Assembly: GCA_023957775.1 (NCBI GenBank) | Contig: JAMLGR010000002.1 | Span: forward strand, 124,001 to 188,000 | Source of the DNA: Fimbriimonadaceae bacterium | GTDB taxonomy: Bacteria > Armatimonadota > Fimbriimonadia > Fimbriimonadales > Fimbriimonadaceae | Direction: 5' to 3' | Length of the DNA: 64,000 nucleotides | Shown: positions 52,781 through 60,987 of the stretch, one piece after another | Position numbering within the stretch: position 1 is the first letter of the stretch | Layout: the number at the start of each line of letters is the position of its first letter | The notes under the pieces: generated by a model | What the model was told of the DNA's origin: nothing | The model's database searches: none | What the model saw: the letters and a program-made list of their open reading frames with translations, nothing else | Translations under genes and position numbers: made by a program

Positions 52781-54178
52781 ATGACTCTCGAGGCGCTGCT
52801 CGACACGCTGCGCGCGTGCCCGCTTGTGGCCTCGGTCCAAGCAAGCGAGGGCTCGCCGCTCGACGACCCCGCGACCCTCGCGCGGTTGGCCCGGGCGAGC
52901 GTGGCCGAGGGGGTCCGAATCCTCCGCCTGCAGGGCGTGGAGAACATCCGCGCGGCGCGCGGCGGACTGCCCTGCATCGGGCTGGTCAAGCAGCGGATCG
53001 AGGGTTCCGACGTCTTCATCACACCCACCTCGACCGAAGTCGACGCCCTCCTGGACGCCGGTGTCGACATCGTCGCCCTCGATGCAACCGCGAGGGTTCG
53101 ACCGGGAGGGGCCGCGCTGCCGGCGTTGGTGGAGCGCATCCACGAAGCCGGCGCGCTGGCGATGGGGGACTGCGACACGTTGGACTCGGTCCTCGAGGCC
53201 ATGGAGGCGGGGTGCGATCTGGTCGGAACGACCCTGTCCGGCTACACGGACGCCTCCCCTCCGCGGCCGGGACCAGACCTCGAACTCGTGCGCGAGGCCG
53301 CCGCCCGGAGCATTCCCGTCCTTGCCGAGGGTCGGGTCGCCGAACCTTGGCAGGCCGCCGCCGCGCTGCGCGCCGGGGCGATCGGCGTCGTGGTGGGGGG
53401 TGCGCTGAACGACCCGGTCAAGCAAACCCGCGCCTTTCTTCAGGCTTGCCGAACGACGGCGGGCCCCGTGGGCGCCGTCGACCTGGGAGGCACGTGGCTG
53501 CGCTTCGGGACCTTCGACGACAGGTGGCAGATGCAGGGTTCCGAGCGCATCGAGACGCCGGCGGACCCACAAGACAGGCTGGCCTGGATTCGAGCGCGGG
53601 CGCGCGAGTCCGGGGTGCGGGCATTGGGCATTGGAACCGGAGGCGTGGTGGACCCGGACACCGGCACGGTGTGGCGGTCCAAACCGCTCATCCCCGACCA
53701 CGAGGGCACCGTCCTCCGGTTCGATCTCCCCACGTACGCGTTGAACGACGGTCTGGCAACGGCCTGGGGCCATGCATGCCACCCCCTCTTCGCCGGCACG
53801 CGCGTCGCCACGATCGCGCTCGGCACGGGGGTGGGGTTCGGCATCGTGGAGCGCGGCCGGCTGCTGATGGGTGCGCGGGGCGAGCCCCCGCACCTCAACG
53901 ACGTGCCCACGCCCTGGGGGTCCTTTGAGAGCCTGCTCGGCGGCTATGCGCTGGGCGCTGACCCCTCGCCTGCCCAGATCGCGTCGGCGCGCGAAGCGGG
54001 CGTCGCCGCCATCCGCCTCGTGCACGGCCTGTTCCACCCCGACCACGTCGTGGTGTGCGGTGGAGTGGGTTTGGGTCTGGTGACCGGTCCCGACCCCGTG
54101 TTGGACGGGTTGCCGAGCCCCTTCGGCCAAGATGCCGGCTTGTACGGCGCGGCGGCGTTGGCACTGTGGCCGGGATAG
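52781..54178 (+). CDS. NanE-NanK fusion: ManNAc-6-P epimerase and ROK-family kinase
   Basis: A 465-residue bifunctional protein. Residues 1-225 are an N-acetylmannosamine-6-phosphate 2-epimerase (NanE): GLVKQ early, DVFITPTSTEVDALLDAGVDIVALDAT, AMGDCDTLDSVLEAMEAGCDLVGTTLSGYT, and VLAEGRVAEPWQAAAALRAGAIGVVVGGAL at the phosphate end. Residues about 230-465 are a ROK kinase of the NanK type (VGAVDLGGTWLRFG, IALGTGVGFGIVERG, VVCGGVGLGLV). NanK phosphorylates ManNAc, so the product feeds straight to the epimerase. The zinc ROK motif (CxCGxxGC) is not visible. This would serve sialic acid or ManNAc catabolism, though no nanA lyase or transporter gene is near. Confidence 0.88.
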   Translation: MTLEALLDTLRACPLVASVQASEGSPLDDPATLARLARASVAEGVRILRLQGVENIRAARGGLPCIGLVKQRIEGSDVFITPTSTEVDALLDAGVDIVALDATARVRPGGAALPALVERIHEAGALAMGDCDTLDSVLEAMEAGCDLVGTTLSGYTDASPPRPGPDLELVREAAARSIPVLAEGRVAEPWQAAAALRAGAIGVVVGGALNDPVKQTRAFLQACRTTAGPVGAVDLGGTWLRFGTFDDRWQMQGSERIETPADPQDRLAWIRARARESGVRALGIGTGGVVDPDTGTVWRSKPLIPDHEGTVLRFDLPTYALNDGLATAWGHACHPLFAGTRVATIALGTGVGFGIVERGRLLMGARGEPPHLNDVPTPWGSFESLLGGYALGADPSPAQIASAREAGVAAIRLVHGLFHPDHVVVCGGVGLGLVTGPDPVLDGLPSPFGQDAGLYGAAALALWPG

Positions 54179-54183
54179 GTTCG

Positions 54184-54213
54184 TGCTTTGTTCTTGGTCC
54201 TTGGTCCTTGGGG
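54184..54213. repeat. Short TTGGTCC heptamer array
   Basis: About four units, period 7 (TTGTTCT, TGGTCCT, TGGTCCT, TGGGGCG), between the fusion gene and glyS. The TGGTCCT core is related to the TTGGGCC core elsewhere. Confidence 0.6.
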
Positions 54214-54240
54214 CGCGGGCGTCGGTAAACTCACCACTTC

Positions 54241-56325
54241 ATGCCCGACCTCCTTCTTGAACTGGGATGCGAAGAGCTGCCGGCGTCGTTTGTTCGCAAG
54301 GCCGCCGACGACCTTCAGAGCCATGTCGAAGAGCGCCTTCGGGAGGCGGGCATCGGCTTCGAGAGAACGCAAAAGCCGCTCTCGACGCCCCGGCGTTTGA
54401 TCGTGCACCTGGCTGCGGTCGACGCGCGGCAGCCGGACCAGACCAAGGAGATGCGCGGGCCGGCGGTCAAAGCCGCCTACGACGGCGAGGGCAACCCCAC
54501 CGGCGCGCTCCAAGGATTCTGCCGGGGCCAGGGAGTGGACCCGAAGGACGTGCGCCAGGAAGGCGACTACGTGTGGGTGACCAAGACCCTTGAGGGACGT
54601 CCCACCGCCGAGGTGTTGTCCGAACTGCTACCCGACGCGATTCGGGCCCTCACATTCGAAAAGTCGATGCGATGGGGCGAGTCCCGCATGCGGTTCGCGC
54701 GCCCCATTCGGTGGATCCTCGCGGTCTTCGACGGCGAAGTCGTGCCGTTCTCGATCGAGGGGGTGGAGGCGGGTGCCACGAGTCGCGGGCACCGGTTCAA
54801 CCATCCCGAACCGTTCGAGGCGCGCACCCTCGACGCCTTGCTGAACGGCCTTCTCGCACGCCAGGTCGAACCCGACCCGGCGGAGCGGGAGACGCGGATC
54901 CGCGAGGGAGCGACGATCGCGGCCTCCGGCACGCCCGACTTGACCGACGCCCTGGTCGATGAAAACGTGTTCCTGACCGAGTGGCCGACGGCGATCGAAG
55001 GCGCGTTCAAGCCCGAGTTCATGGAGCTCCCAGAGCCGGTGCTGGTCACGGCGATGGCCAAACATCAGCGCTTCTTCCCGGTTCGCGACGGCAAGGGCGC
55101 CTTGACGAACCGGTTCATCTCGATCCGAAACGGCGGCGAGGATGCCGTGGTTCGCGAGGGGAACGCGTGGGTGCTCAACGCGCGGTTCAACGACGCCAAG
55201 TTCTTCTTCGACGACGATCAGAAGCACGATCTTGCCCAGTTCCTCGAACGCACGCGGGGCATCGTGTTCCAGGACAAGCTCGGCACCGTGCGCCAACGGG
55301 CCGACCGCCTCGCCGCGCTGACGGCAGGGGTGGCCGCCCACTTCGGCGCGGGCTCCGACGAGCAGAAGCTCGCCGAGCAGGCGGGACATCTCGCCAAAGC
55401 GGACCTGAGCACGGGCCTGGTCAGCGAGCTCCCCTCGCTGCAGGGAGTTGTGGGGAGCGAATACGCGCGCCGCGAGGGCGTTCCGGAAAGCGTCTGTGGC
55501 GCTTTGGCGGCCCACTACGATCTGACCCGATGCACGCCGCCCGCTTCGCCCGACGCCCGGCTCGGGCTCTTTCTCCTGGTCGCGGACCAGCTCGACCGCT
55601 TGGCGGGCAACCTGGGCATCGGACTGGTCCCGACGGGATCGAGCGATCCCAACGGGCTCCGCCGCGCAGCCACCCTGGTCCTGGAAGCCACATGGGCCTG
55701 GCCGGACCGAGTTCCCTCGCTTTTGCACCTCTTCCACCAGGCGCTGAACCTGTACGAACGCCAAGGAGTCGACCTCGACCTCGCGGCCGCGAGCGCGGCG
55801 TTGGGCGACGTCTTGAGCTCTCGCTACGAGGCGTTGCTCGCTTCGAGCCGGCACGACCAGGTGCAGGCGGCCATCCTTGCGGACAGCCTCGAAGCCCTCG
55901 CCTCGCCCGATGATGTGAAGACGCGCCTCGCGGCCGTTGGTGCGCTGGCGGCCGACGAAGCCTTCGTGCAGACGGCGACGCGGCCCCTCAACATCCTCGC
56001 CGCCGCCGACAAGAAGCAGGTCCCCTACCACAGGGAGGCGCCCCTGGCGACGCTGGATCGAGCCCAACTGGCCAGTCCCGAAGGCGAGGCCCTCGCGGAC
56101 GCGCTCGGGCCGGCGGGCGACGCCGCCACCCAAGCGGTCCACCGCCAGGATGCAAAAGCCCTGACGGCGGCGCTCAAACCGTTGGAAGTTCCGATCAACG
56201 CCTTCTTTGAGGCCACGATGGTGATGTCGGAGAACGAGCAAGAGCGCTATGTGCGGCTCAGCCTCGTCGCCGCGGCCGCCGAGGTCTTGCGCCTCGGTGG
56301 GGACTGGTCGAAGCTGGAGGGCTAG
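54241..56325 (+). CDS. glyS: Glycyl-tRNA synthetase beta subunit
   Basis: A 694-residue GlyS, the large subunit of the alpha2beta2 glycyl-tRNA synthetase. It opens with the family start DLLLELGCEELPASFV, continues with GPAVKAAYDGEGNPTGALQGFCRGQG, EKSMRWGESRMRFARPIRWI and VLVTAMAKHQRFFPVRD, and ends with a helical anticodon-binding domain. The catalytic alpha subunit GlyQ is not in the window, so the two genes are unlinked here or glyQ lies elsewhere. The ATG at 54241 fits the family start; the upstream sequence has no strong Shine-Dalgarno motif. Confidence 0.95.
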   Translation: MPDLLLELGCEELPASFVRKAADDLQSHVEERLREAGIGFERTQKPLSTPRRLIVHLAAVDARQPDQTKEMRGPAVKAAYDGEGNPTGALQGFCRGQGVDPKDVRQEGDYVWVTKTLEGRPTAEVLSELLPDAIRALTFEKSMRWGESRMRFARPIRWILAVFDGEVVPFSIEGVEAGATSRGHRFNHPEPFEARTLDALLNGLLARQVEPDPAERETRIREGATIAASGTPDLTDALVDENVFLTEWPTAIEGAFKPEFMELPEPVLVTAMAKHQRFFPVRDGKGALTNRFISIRNGGEDAVVREGNAWVLNARFNDAKFFFDDDQKHDLAQFLERTRGIVFQDKLGTVRQRADRLAALTAGVAAHFGAGSDEQKLAEQAGHLAKADLSTGLVSELPSLQGVVGSEYARREGVPESVCGALAAHYDLTRCTPPASPDARLGLFLLVADQLDRLAGNLGIGLVPTGSSDPNGLRRAATLVLEATWAWPDRVPSLLHLFHQALNLYERQGVDLDLAAASAALGDVLSSRYEALLASSRHDQVQAAILADSLEALASPDDVKTRLAAVGALAADEAFVQTATRPLNILAAADKKQVPYHREAPLATLDRAQLASPEGEALADALGPAGDAATQAVHRQDAKALTAALKPLEVPINAFFEATMVMSENEQERYVRLSLVAAAAEVLRLGGDWSKLEG

Positions 56326-56350
56326 TCCATCGTCAGCATTCGATGTTCGG

Positions 56351-56545
56351 GTGGAGGAGGGAAGCGAGCGCCTTGTGGGAGTGGGGGGGGGGGGGGGGGG
56401 GGCGGCGAGCTTGCTCGTCGCCTTGCCTTCGAGCGGCTTGCCGCGAGTCCAGGTGTGGAACCGGCGACAAGTCGCCGGTGAAGCGGCCGACCACCCCCCC
56501 CCCCCACTCCCAAGAGCGACGAGCAAGCTCGCGCACTCCCAAGGG
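56351..56545. repeat. Nested palindromic element with G20 and C12 runs
   Basis: A run of 20 G (56383-56402) is followed by GGCGAGCTTGCTCGTCGCC, itself a near palindrome. About 90 bp later comes a run of 12 C (56494-56505) followed by ACTCCCAAGAGCGACGAG. TGGGAGTG before the G run matches CACTCCCA after the C run, so the halves form an imperfect inverted repeat, and CACTCCCAAGG recurs once more. The middle holds a further palindrome CCGGCGACAAGTCGCCGG. No frame on either strand looks like a gene. It lies just after glyS. Confidence 0.7.
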
Positions 56546-56590
56546 AGCGGAAGCCCTCATCGAGTTCATTCCGCCAGTAGACTAACCAAT

Positions 56591-57664
56591 GTGTCCGCCG
56601 AGGAGATTCTCGCCAAGTCCGATCGCTTCCTGAAGGAGGAGGTCCAACCCCGTGCCTGCGCCATCGATGCCGATCCCGACGCCCTGCGTTCGGCTCTTGA
56701 GGGGCTGTGCGACAGGGACCTGATGGCCCTACGCCGACCCATGGAGTTTGGGGGGCCTGCATTGGACGAGGACGCCTTTCGCCAGTTTCAGGAAACGGTG
56801 GCCCGGTACTCCGGATCGCTCGCTTTTCTCCAGACCCAACACCAGAGTGCGGGTTCGATGATCGCGAAGGGAGACAACCCGGAGCTGCGAGCCGAATATC
56901 TGCCGCAAATGGGGGATGGCCGCAAGCTCGTCGGCATCGGCTTCAGCCAGTTGCGGCGGCCGGGGCCGCCGATGATGCGCGCCGAATCGTGCGAGGGCGG
57001 GTACCGGCTGAACGGGGACGTGCCTTGGATCACCGGGTTCGGCCTCTATCCCGAGTTCCTCGTGGGAGCGACGCTGCCGGACGGTCGCGCGGTCTTCGCC
57101 GTGGTGCCGTTCGTGGACTCCCAGCGCCCAGGCGAGGCGATCACGTTCTCCGAACCGATGCGGCTCGCCGCCATGGAGTCGGCCCAAACCGTGTCGGGGA
57201 CGTTTGAGAACTGGTTCGTGCCGGACGCCCGAGTCGTGTTTCTCAAGCCTGCAGGTTGGATCAAGAACAACGACATGATCAACGTGACGCTGCAGGGCCA
57301 CTTTGCGCTCGGTTGCGCACGGGCGGGGCTCGACATCGTGGCCGCCGCCGCGGAGCGCAAGGGCTTGCCCTTCGTCCACGACGCGTGGACGAAGCTGGAC
57401 GCCGAGCTCGAGGCGTGCCGCAAGGCGACGGTCGATGCGCGCCAAGTCGGCGAGGAGACGACCGAGGAGCGCCTCAAGGTTCGCGCGTGGGCGATCGACC
57501 TCGCGGTGCGCTGCGCCCACGCGGGCGTGGCCGCAAGCAGCGGCGCCGCGAACAGCGCCGCCCACCCCGCGCAACGGGTGTACCGCGAGGCCCTCGTCTT
57601 CACCGTGAGCGCGCAGACCAGCGCGATCATGGAGGCGACGCTGGAGCGGCTGGCGAGGGAGTAG
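56591..57664 (+). CDS. Acyl-CoA dehydrogenase-like flavoprotein
   Basis: A 357-residue protein of the acyl-CoA dehydrogenase fold. Blocks in order are SRFLKEEVQPRA-like SDRFLKEEVQPRA (N-terminal helices), SLAFLQTQHQSAGSMIAKG, then the beta domain VGIGFSQLRRPGPPMMRAE with YRLNGDVPWITGFG, and MESAQTVSGTFENWFVPDARVV. The C-terminal helices are shorter than the family norm (about 380) and the canonical catalytic Glu region is not clear. It may be a monooxygenase-type relative (DszC/HpaA-like) rather than a true dehydrogenase. Start is GTG 56591. The palindromic element precedes it and a heptamer repeat follows. Confidence 0.75.
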   Translation: MSAEEILAKSDRFLKEEVQPRACAIDADPDALRSALEGLCDRDLMALRRPMEFGGPALDEDAFRQFQETVARYSGSLAFLQTQHQSAGSMIAKGDNPELRAEYLPQMGDGRKLVGIGFSQLRRPGPPMMRAESCEGGYRLNGDVPWITGFGLYPEFLVGATLPDGRAVFAVVPFVDSQRPGEAITFSEPMRLAAMESAQTVSGTFENWFVPDARVVFLKPAGWIKNNDMINVTLQGHFALGCARAGLDIVAAAAERKGLPFVHDAWTKLDAELEACRKATVDARQVGEETTEERLKVRAWAIDLAVRCAHAGVAASSGAANSAAHPAQRVYREALVFTVSAQTSAIMEATLERLARE

Positions 57665-57667
57665 CGA

Positions 57668-57698
57668 TTGGTCCTTTGTCCTTCGTCCTTCGTTTTTG
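57668..57698. repeat. GTCCTTT/GTCCTTC heptamer array
   Basis: Three to four 7-nt units followed by GTTTTTG, directly after the acyl-CoA dehydrogenase-like gene and before the convergent stop of the IVP-type gene. The T run could make it a weak terminator. Confidence 0.55.
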
Positions 57699-57702
57699 CG
57701 CC

Positions 57703-58083
57703 TTAGATCTTGGCTCGGATGGTGGCGCGCAGTCGGTTCAGCATGCGGCCGGTTTGGTCGAGCAGCTCATCCATGCGAGAACGTTCTGCGTGCGGAAGCA
57801 ATTCTTGACACAGGATCCAAAGCGTCTCAACCTCTCTCAAGCTCCCCATGGCGATGCTCAAGCATTGGACGTACTCCTTCGGGTGTTGGCGCCCGTTTCC
57901 CTCTGCGATGTTCGACGGCACCGACACCGCTGCACGGCGGATCTGGCTGGTCAAACCGAAGACCTCGGTCCGCGGCAGGTCCCTCGTCACCCTATAGACT
58001 TCTCGCGCCAAGTCCATTGACGTCTGCCAAACGTGGAGATCCTTGAAGGTCGTGGCCGATCCCATCCGCATACAGTACCTCAT
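57703..58083 (-). CDS. Stand-alone four-helix-bundle protein (S23/IVP type)
   Basis: A 126-residue protein of the family found inside intervening sequences of 23S rRNA genes and also free in genomes (TIGR02436). Diagnostic blocks are FKDLHVWQTSMDLAREVYRVTRDLP, FGLTSQIRRAAVSVPSNIAEGNGR and YVQCLSIAMGSLREVETLWILCQEL. It forms a pentameric four-helix bundle in known structures; the function is unproved. No rRNA is adjacent, so this is a free copy. The start may be ATG 58083 or a Met five or seven residues in. The heptamer repeat at 58117-58155 lies in its upstream region, shared with the divergent DUF4434 gene. Confidence 0.9.
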   Translation of the reverse strand: MRYCMRMGSATTFKDLHVWQTSMDLAREVYRVTRDLPRTEVFGLTSQIRRAAVSVPSNIAEGNGRQHPKEYVQCLSIAMGSLREVETLWILCQELLPHAERSRMDELLDQTGRMLNRLRATIRAKI

Positions 58084-58116
58084 TACTTCTGCCCATTCGG
58101 TCCTCAGGACCGATCA

Positions 58117-58155
58117 CCCAAGGCCCAAGGCCCAAGGCCCAAGGCCGAAGGCCCG
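58117..58155. repeat. CCCAAGG heptamer array
   Basis: Five units of CCCAAGG-type sequence (last one CCGAAGG), period 7, on the plus strand; this is the reverse complement of the GGGCCTT units at 31916. It lies between divergent genes, where promoters are expected. Confidence 0.8.
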
Positions 58156-58179
58156 ATTCCATGCAAGTAACATCACCAT

Positions 58180-59091
58180 GTGGCAGGCCTTCCGCTTTCC
58201 GGCACGTTCCTCGACGAGATCACCCACGACATCCCCTCCCAAAACTGGGGGCGGGAGGATTGGGACCGGGAGTTCGGGCTGTACAAGCGCATCGGCATCG
58301 ACACGGTGATCCTGATTCGCGCGGGCTACCGAGACCGGTGTGTCTTCCCGGCCCGGTCCGTCCCTGGGCTGCTCCCCGTCTACGAGGACCTCGCCCGAAT
58401 GTTCCTCGACCTCGCCCACGCCCATGGACTCCGTCTCTTCTTCGGGCTGTTCGACTCGGGCGTCCACTGGGTCCGAGGCGATTGGCGCGAGGAGGTCGAA
58501 CTGAACCTGCGCTTCATTGAGGAGGTGGCCGCACGGTACGGGGGCCACGCGGCGTTCCAGGGGTGGTACCTGTGCCACGAAACCGGCAGGCGCGAGCCCT
58601 ACACCGAGGAGCTTTACAACCGGCTGGGCCACGCGTGCAAGCAGGCCGTGCCTCGTCCCGTCCTGATCTCGCCCTACCCCCAGGGAGCGAAGCAGCCCGG
58701 CGCCGCCCCCCTCCCTCTCGAGGAGTCTTTTCGCCAGTGGCACGACATCTTCGCCGAAACGCGCGGAGCGTTCGACATCTGCGCGTTTCAAGACGGCCAA
58801 CTGCACTATCGGGAGCTGCCCGAGTTCCAAGAGGGGATCGCCGAGCTGGGCCGGCGCCACGGAATCACCGTTTGGGCGAACGTCGAGACGTTCGATCGGG
58901 ACATGCCGATCAAGTTTCCCCCGGCGGACTGGCGCAACTTACGCTTGAAGCTGGAGTCCGCCTCGCAACGCGCCGAAAAACTGATCACGTTCGAGTTCGC
59001 GCACTTCCTTTCGCCCCACTCGTGCTACCCTTCGGCCCACAACCTCTTTCGGCGCTACGCGGAGCACTTTGGAATCCGAATCGAAACGTAG
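58180..59091 (+). CDS. DUF4434 TIM-barrel protein
   Basis: A 303-residue protein of the glycoside-hydrolase-like clan. LSGTFLDEITHDIPSQNW opens the first strand, IGIDTVILIRAGYRDRCVFPA the second, and LRLFFGLFDSG, FQGWYLCHE, RPVLISPYPQG, DICAFQDGQ and ITVWANVETFD follow as successive barrel strands. Acidic residues at strand ends (E in LCHE and NVETFD) are in the positions of catalytic or substrate-binding acids. No signal peptide is seen, so it is cytoplasmic or exported by an unusual route. GTG 58180 is used because the family sequence begins at once after it. The substrate is unknown. Confidence 0.8.
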   Translation: MAGLPLSGTFLDEITHDIPSQNWGREDWDREFGLYKRIGIDTVILIRAGYRDRCVFPARSVPGLLPVYEDLARMFLDLAHAHGLRLFFGLFDSGVHWVRGDWREEVELNLRFIEEVAARYGGHAAFQGWYLCHETGRREPYTEELYNRLGHACKQAVPRPVLISPYPQGAKQPGAAPLPLEESFRQWHDIFAETRGAFDICAFQDGQLHYRELPEFQEGIAELGRRHGITVWANVETFDRDMPIKFPPADWRNLRLKLESASQRAEKLITFEFAHFLSPHSCYPSAHNLFRRYAEHFGIRIET

Positions 59092-59171
59092 CCCGATTTT
59101 TTTGAACTCCCGGGCGCCGAATGCGTTTACCCTGGTGTAGGGGGCCACTGGCCCTCCGATCGGAGGTTGAT

Positions 59172-59630
59172 ATGCGATTTCGAACCCAACCCATGCTGGC
59201 CGCGGCCGTTGCCGTGGCCGCGCTTGCCGTTCCGCTGACGATTCAGACCGTGGGCGCCCAAGATGCGCCTCCAAATCCGCCCGGACAAGGCGGAGCGATC
59301 GCCGGCCCGCGCGGCGGGCAGCGTCCCGGCCAATTCCCAGGACAACCTGGGCAGTTCCCAGGGCAACCCGGACAGCCGGGCCAGCCAGGGCAGTTCCCCG
59401 GAATGGCCATGATGATGGGAGGGGGAAGCCCGACCATGGTGGTCGACGGCCAGTTCCTCTACATCCTGCGGGGCAACCAGTTGCTCAAAGTCCAAAAGGA
59501 GACCCTCAAGGTCGTTGCCCAAGGCGAACTCCCCATGCCCGAGATGCGGGGCCCGGGCGCCCCGGGAGCCGTCGGCCGCGAGCAGCTTCGACGCGGCGGC
59601 GGCGGCAACCCGCCTCCCCCGAGCGAGTAG
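59172..59630 (+). CDS. Exported Pro-Gly-Gln-repeat protein
   Basis: A 152-residue secreted protein (signal LAAAVAVAALAVPLTIQTVGAQD). The middle carries PGQFPGQPGQFPGQPGQPGQ-type repeats in which each unit is 3-6 residues, an unstructured linker. The second half (SPTMVVDGQFLYILRGNQLLKVQKETLKVVAQGELP) reads as one beta-propeller-like blade or a small beta domain. The tail is RRGGGGNPPPPSE. CGGAGG before the ATG supports the start at 59172. The 3' end is duplicated after the stop codon (see the repeat). No named family is recognised. Confidence 0.65.
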   Translation: MRFRTQPMLAAAVAVAALAVPLTIQTVGAQDAPPNPPGQGGAIAGPRGGQRPGQFPGQPGQFPGQPGQPGQPGQFPGMAMMMGGGSPTMVVDGQFLYILRGNQLLKVQKETLKVVAQGELPMPEMRGPGAPGAVGREQLRRGGGGNPPPPSE

Positions 59631-59736
59631 GATCACGCCCGTCTAGCGGGCGTGGCACCCTTAGAGCGACGCGGCGGCGGCAACCCGCCTCCCCCGAGCA
59701 AGTAGGTTCCACGCCCGTCTAGCGGGCGTGGCACCC
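59589..59736. repeat. Direct repeat of gene tail plus REP-like palindrome
   Basis: Copy 1 (59589-59660) is the last 42 nt of the preceding gene, its stop codon, and the palindrome CACGCCC-G-TCTA-GCGGGCGTGG followed by CACCC. Copy 2 (59667-59736) repeats both, with one GGC fewer and AAG for GAG before the stop. The palindrome matches those at 27741-27803. The rest of the gap to 59809 holds nothing recognisable. Confidence 0.8.
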
Positions 59737-59809
59737 AAATCGGCCTACCCAGACCCCTCGGTACCTTAACCGGTCAGTCCAAGACCCCTCCGCGACCTCT
59801 CGCGAAGGA

Positions 59810-60940
59810 TCAGCGATCACCCCAGAGCGCGCCGCCCCCTTTGGCGGCGCGCCAGGCGTCGCGCCACGCGTGCATGTCCGCCGGCTTGATGACGCCCCTC
59901 GGCACGCGCTCCTCGGCGCTGGGCAGGGGCGGCAACGCCTTGCCCGGCATCGTTTGGTACCAGTAGGCGACGGTCGCGATCTCGAGGGTGAGGTTGTTGG
60001 CGTGGCCGTGCTCGATCGAGGCCCGGAGCGACTTCTGGAACCGGATGGGATCCTCGAGGTGGAAGCGGTAGCAGTGCGTGCGCCCCAACCAGCCCGCCAG
60101 GGCATCGTCGTTTCCCCGACCCGGCGCGCGCGCCGTGCCGAAGTAGGGGTGCATGTACAGCTCGTCCGGGCTCCAGCTCTGGTTGAAGTAATCCTCGGTG
60201 CCGGTCCCGTGCGCGCTGAACGGCCACGGCTCGCCGTCGACCCGGAACATGTCGTCCCCCTCGCCGTACCAGATCGGGGACGGGCAGTTCACGTAGTAGT
60301 TCACCCCCACGAAGTGACCCCGCCCCTCCGCCTCGGCGAAGACGTAGTTGTGTTCGTCGGTGGGGTTCTTCGGCGTCGGACCCAGCACGGCCCACTCGTT
60401 CTCCCGATCCCCAAAGTCGGACTCCGGCCGAGTCAGCTCCTGGCGGTACGACGCGTGAAACCGGCCGACCTCGTCGCCGACGCTGGCGCACTCCTCGTAG
60501 TCCACGTAGAAGTAGAGCGCGTCGACCTCCTCCGCCCCCTGGTTCTCGATCGTCAGGCGGGCGCCGTTTCCAAACGGCATCGGGAAGTAACACACGAGCG
60601 CGTTCCCGCCCTTCGGCGCGGCGGCCAACGGGAGCGAACGAAACAGATACGTCTCCCCCCAACCCTGCCCGAAGAAATCGCCGATCGGGCTCTCGACCGA
60701 AGGGTGGTGCGACCCGTCCCAGTATGCGCGCAGCACAAGGTTGCGACGCACCAAAGGGTCCTTGGAGGAGATCGTGAACCACAGGTGCGTGATCCTGCCC
60801 GCACCCTCGATCTCCGCCAGGGTGTGGGTCGCACCGGCTGGGACCTTCACGTAGTCCGCATTCCCTCCCGAGCGGTCGAAGCTGGAGGCGCGGCGCGAGC
60901 GCGCGTCGACGAGGTTGGCGATGCCCGAGAGTGGACCCAT
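59810..60940 (-). CDS. GH172/DUF2961 glycoside hydrolase-like protein
   Basis: A 376-residue protein of the DUF2961 family, now glycoside hydrolase family 172, whose characterised members are exo-acting alpha-D-fructofuranosidases and D-arabinofuranosidases. Characteristic blocks are RITHLWFTISSKDPLVRRNLVLRAYWDG, SPIGDFFGQGWGE, YVDYEECASVGDE-like strand, and HGTGTEDYFNQSWSPD, which carries the conserved acidic active-site Glu in GTED. The fold is a double jelly roll that assembles as trimers. No signal peptide, so cytoplasmic. The gene diverges from the polysaccharide export gene with 47 nt between. Confidence 0.9.
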   Translation of the reverse strand: MGPLSGIANLVDARSRRASSFDRSGGNADYVKVPAGATHTLAEIEGAGRITHLWFTISSKDPLVRRNLVLRAYWDGSHHPSVESPIGDFFGQGWGETYLFRSLPLAAAPKGGNALVCYFPMPFGNGARLTIENQGAEEVDALYFYVDYEECASVGDEVGRFHASYRQELTRPESDFGDRENEWAVLGPTPKNPTDEHNYVFAEAEGRGHFVGVNYYVNCPSPIWYGEGDDMFRVDGEPWPFSAHGTGTEDYFNQSWSPDELYMHPYFGTARAPGRGNDDALAGWLGRTHCYRFHLEDPIRFQKSLRASIEHGHANNLTLEIATVAYWYQTMPGKALPPLPSAEERVPRGVIKPADMHAWRDAWRAAKGGGALWGDR

Positions 60941-60987
60941 GGCGCGGAGTTTACTGGGGAGGCGGAGCCGTGAGGTACAACGCGCCT

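Noticed and set aside
54628-56526. A 632-residue open frame on the minus strand
   Set aside because: Antisense to glyS, whose own frame matches its family from end to end.
59650-59737. Sigma-54 promoter at TGGCAC in the REP-like palindromes
   Set aside because: TGGCAC is not followed by TTGC at the right spacing, and it is part of the palindrome unit.
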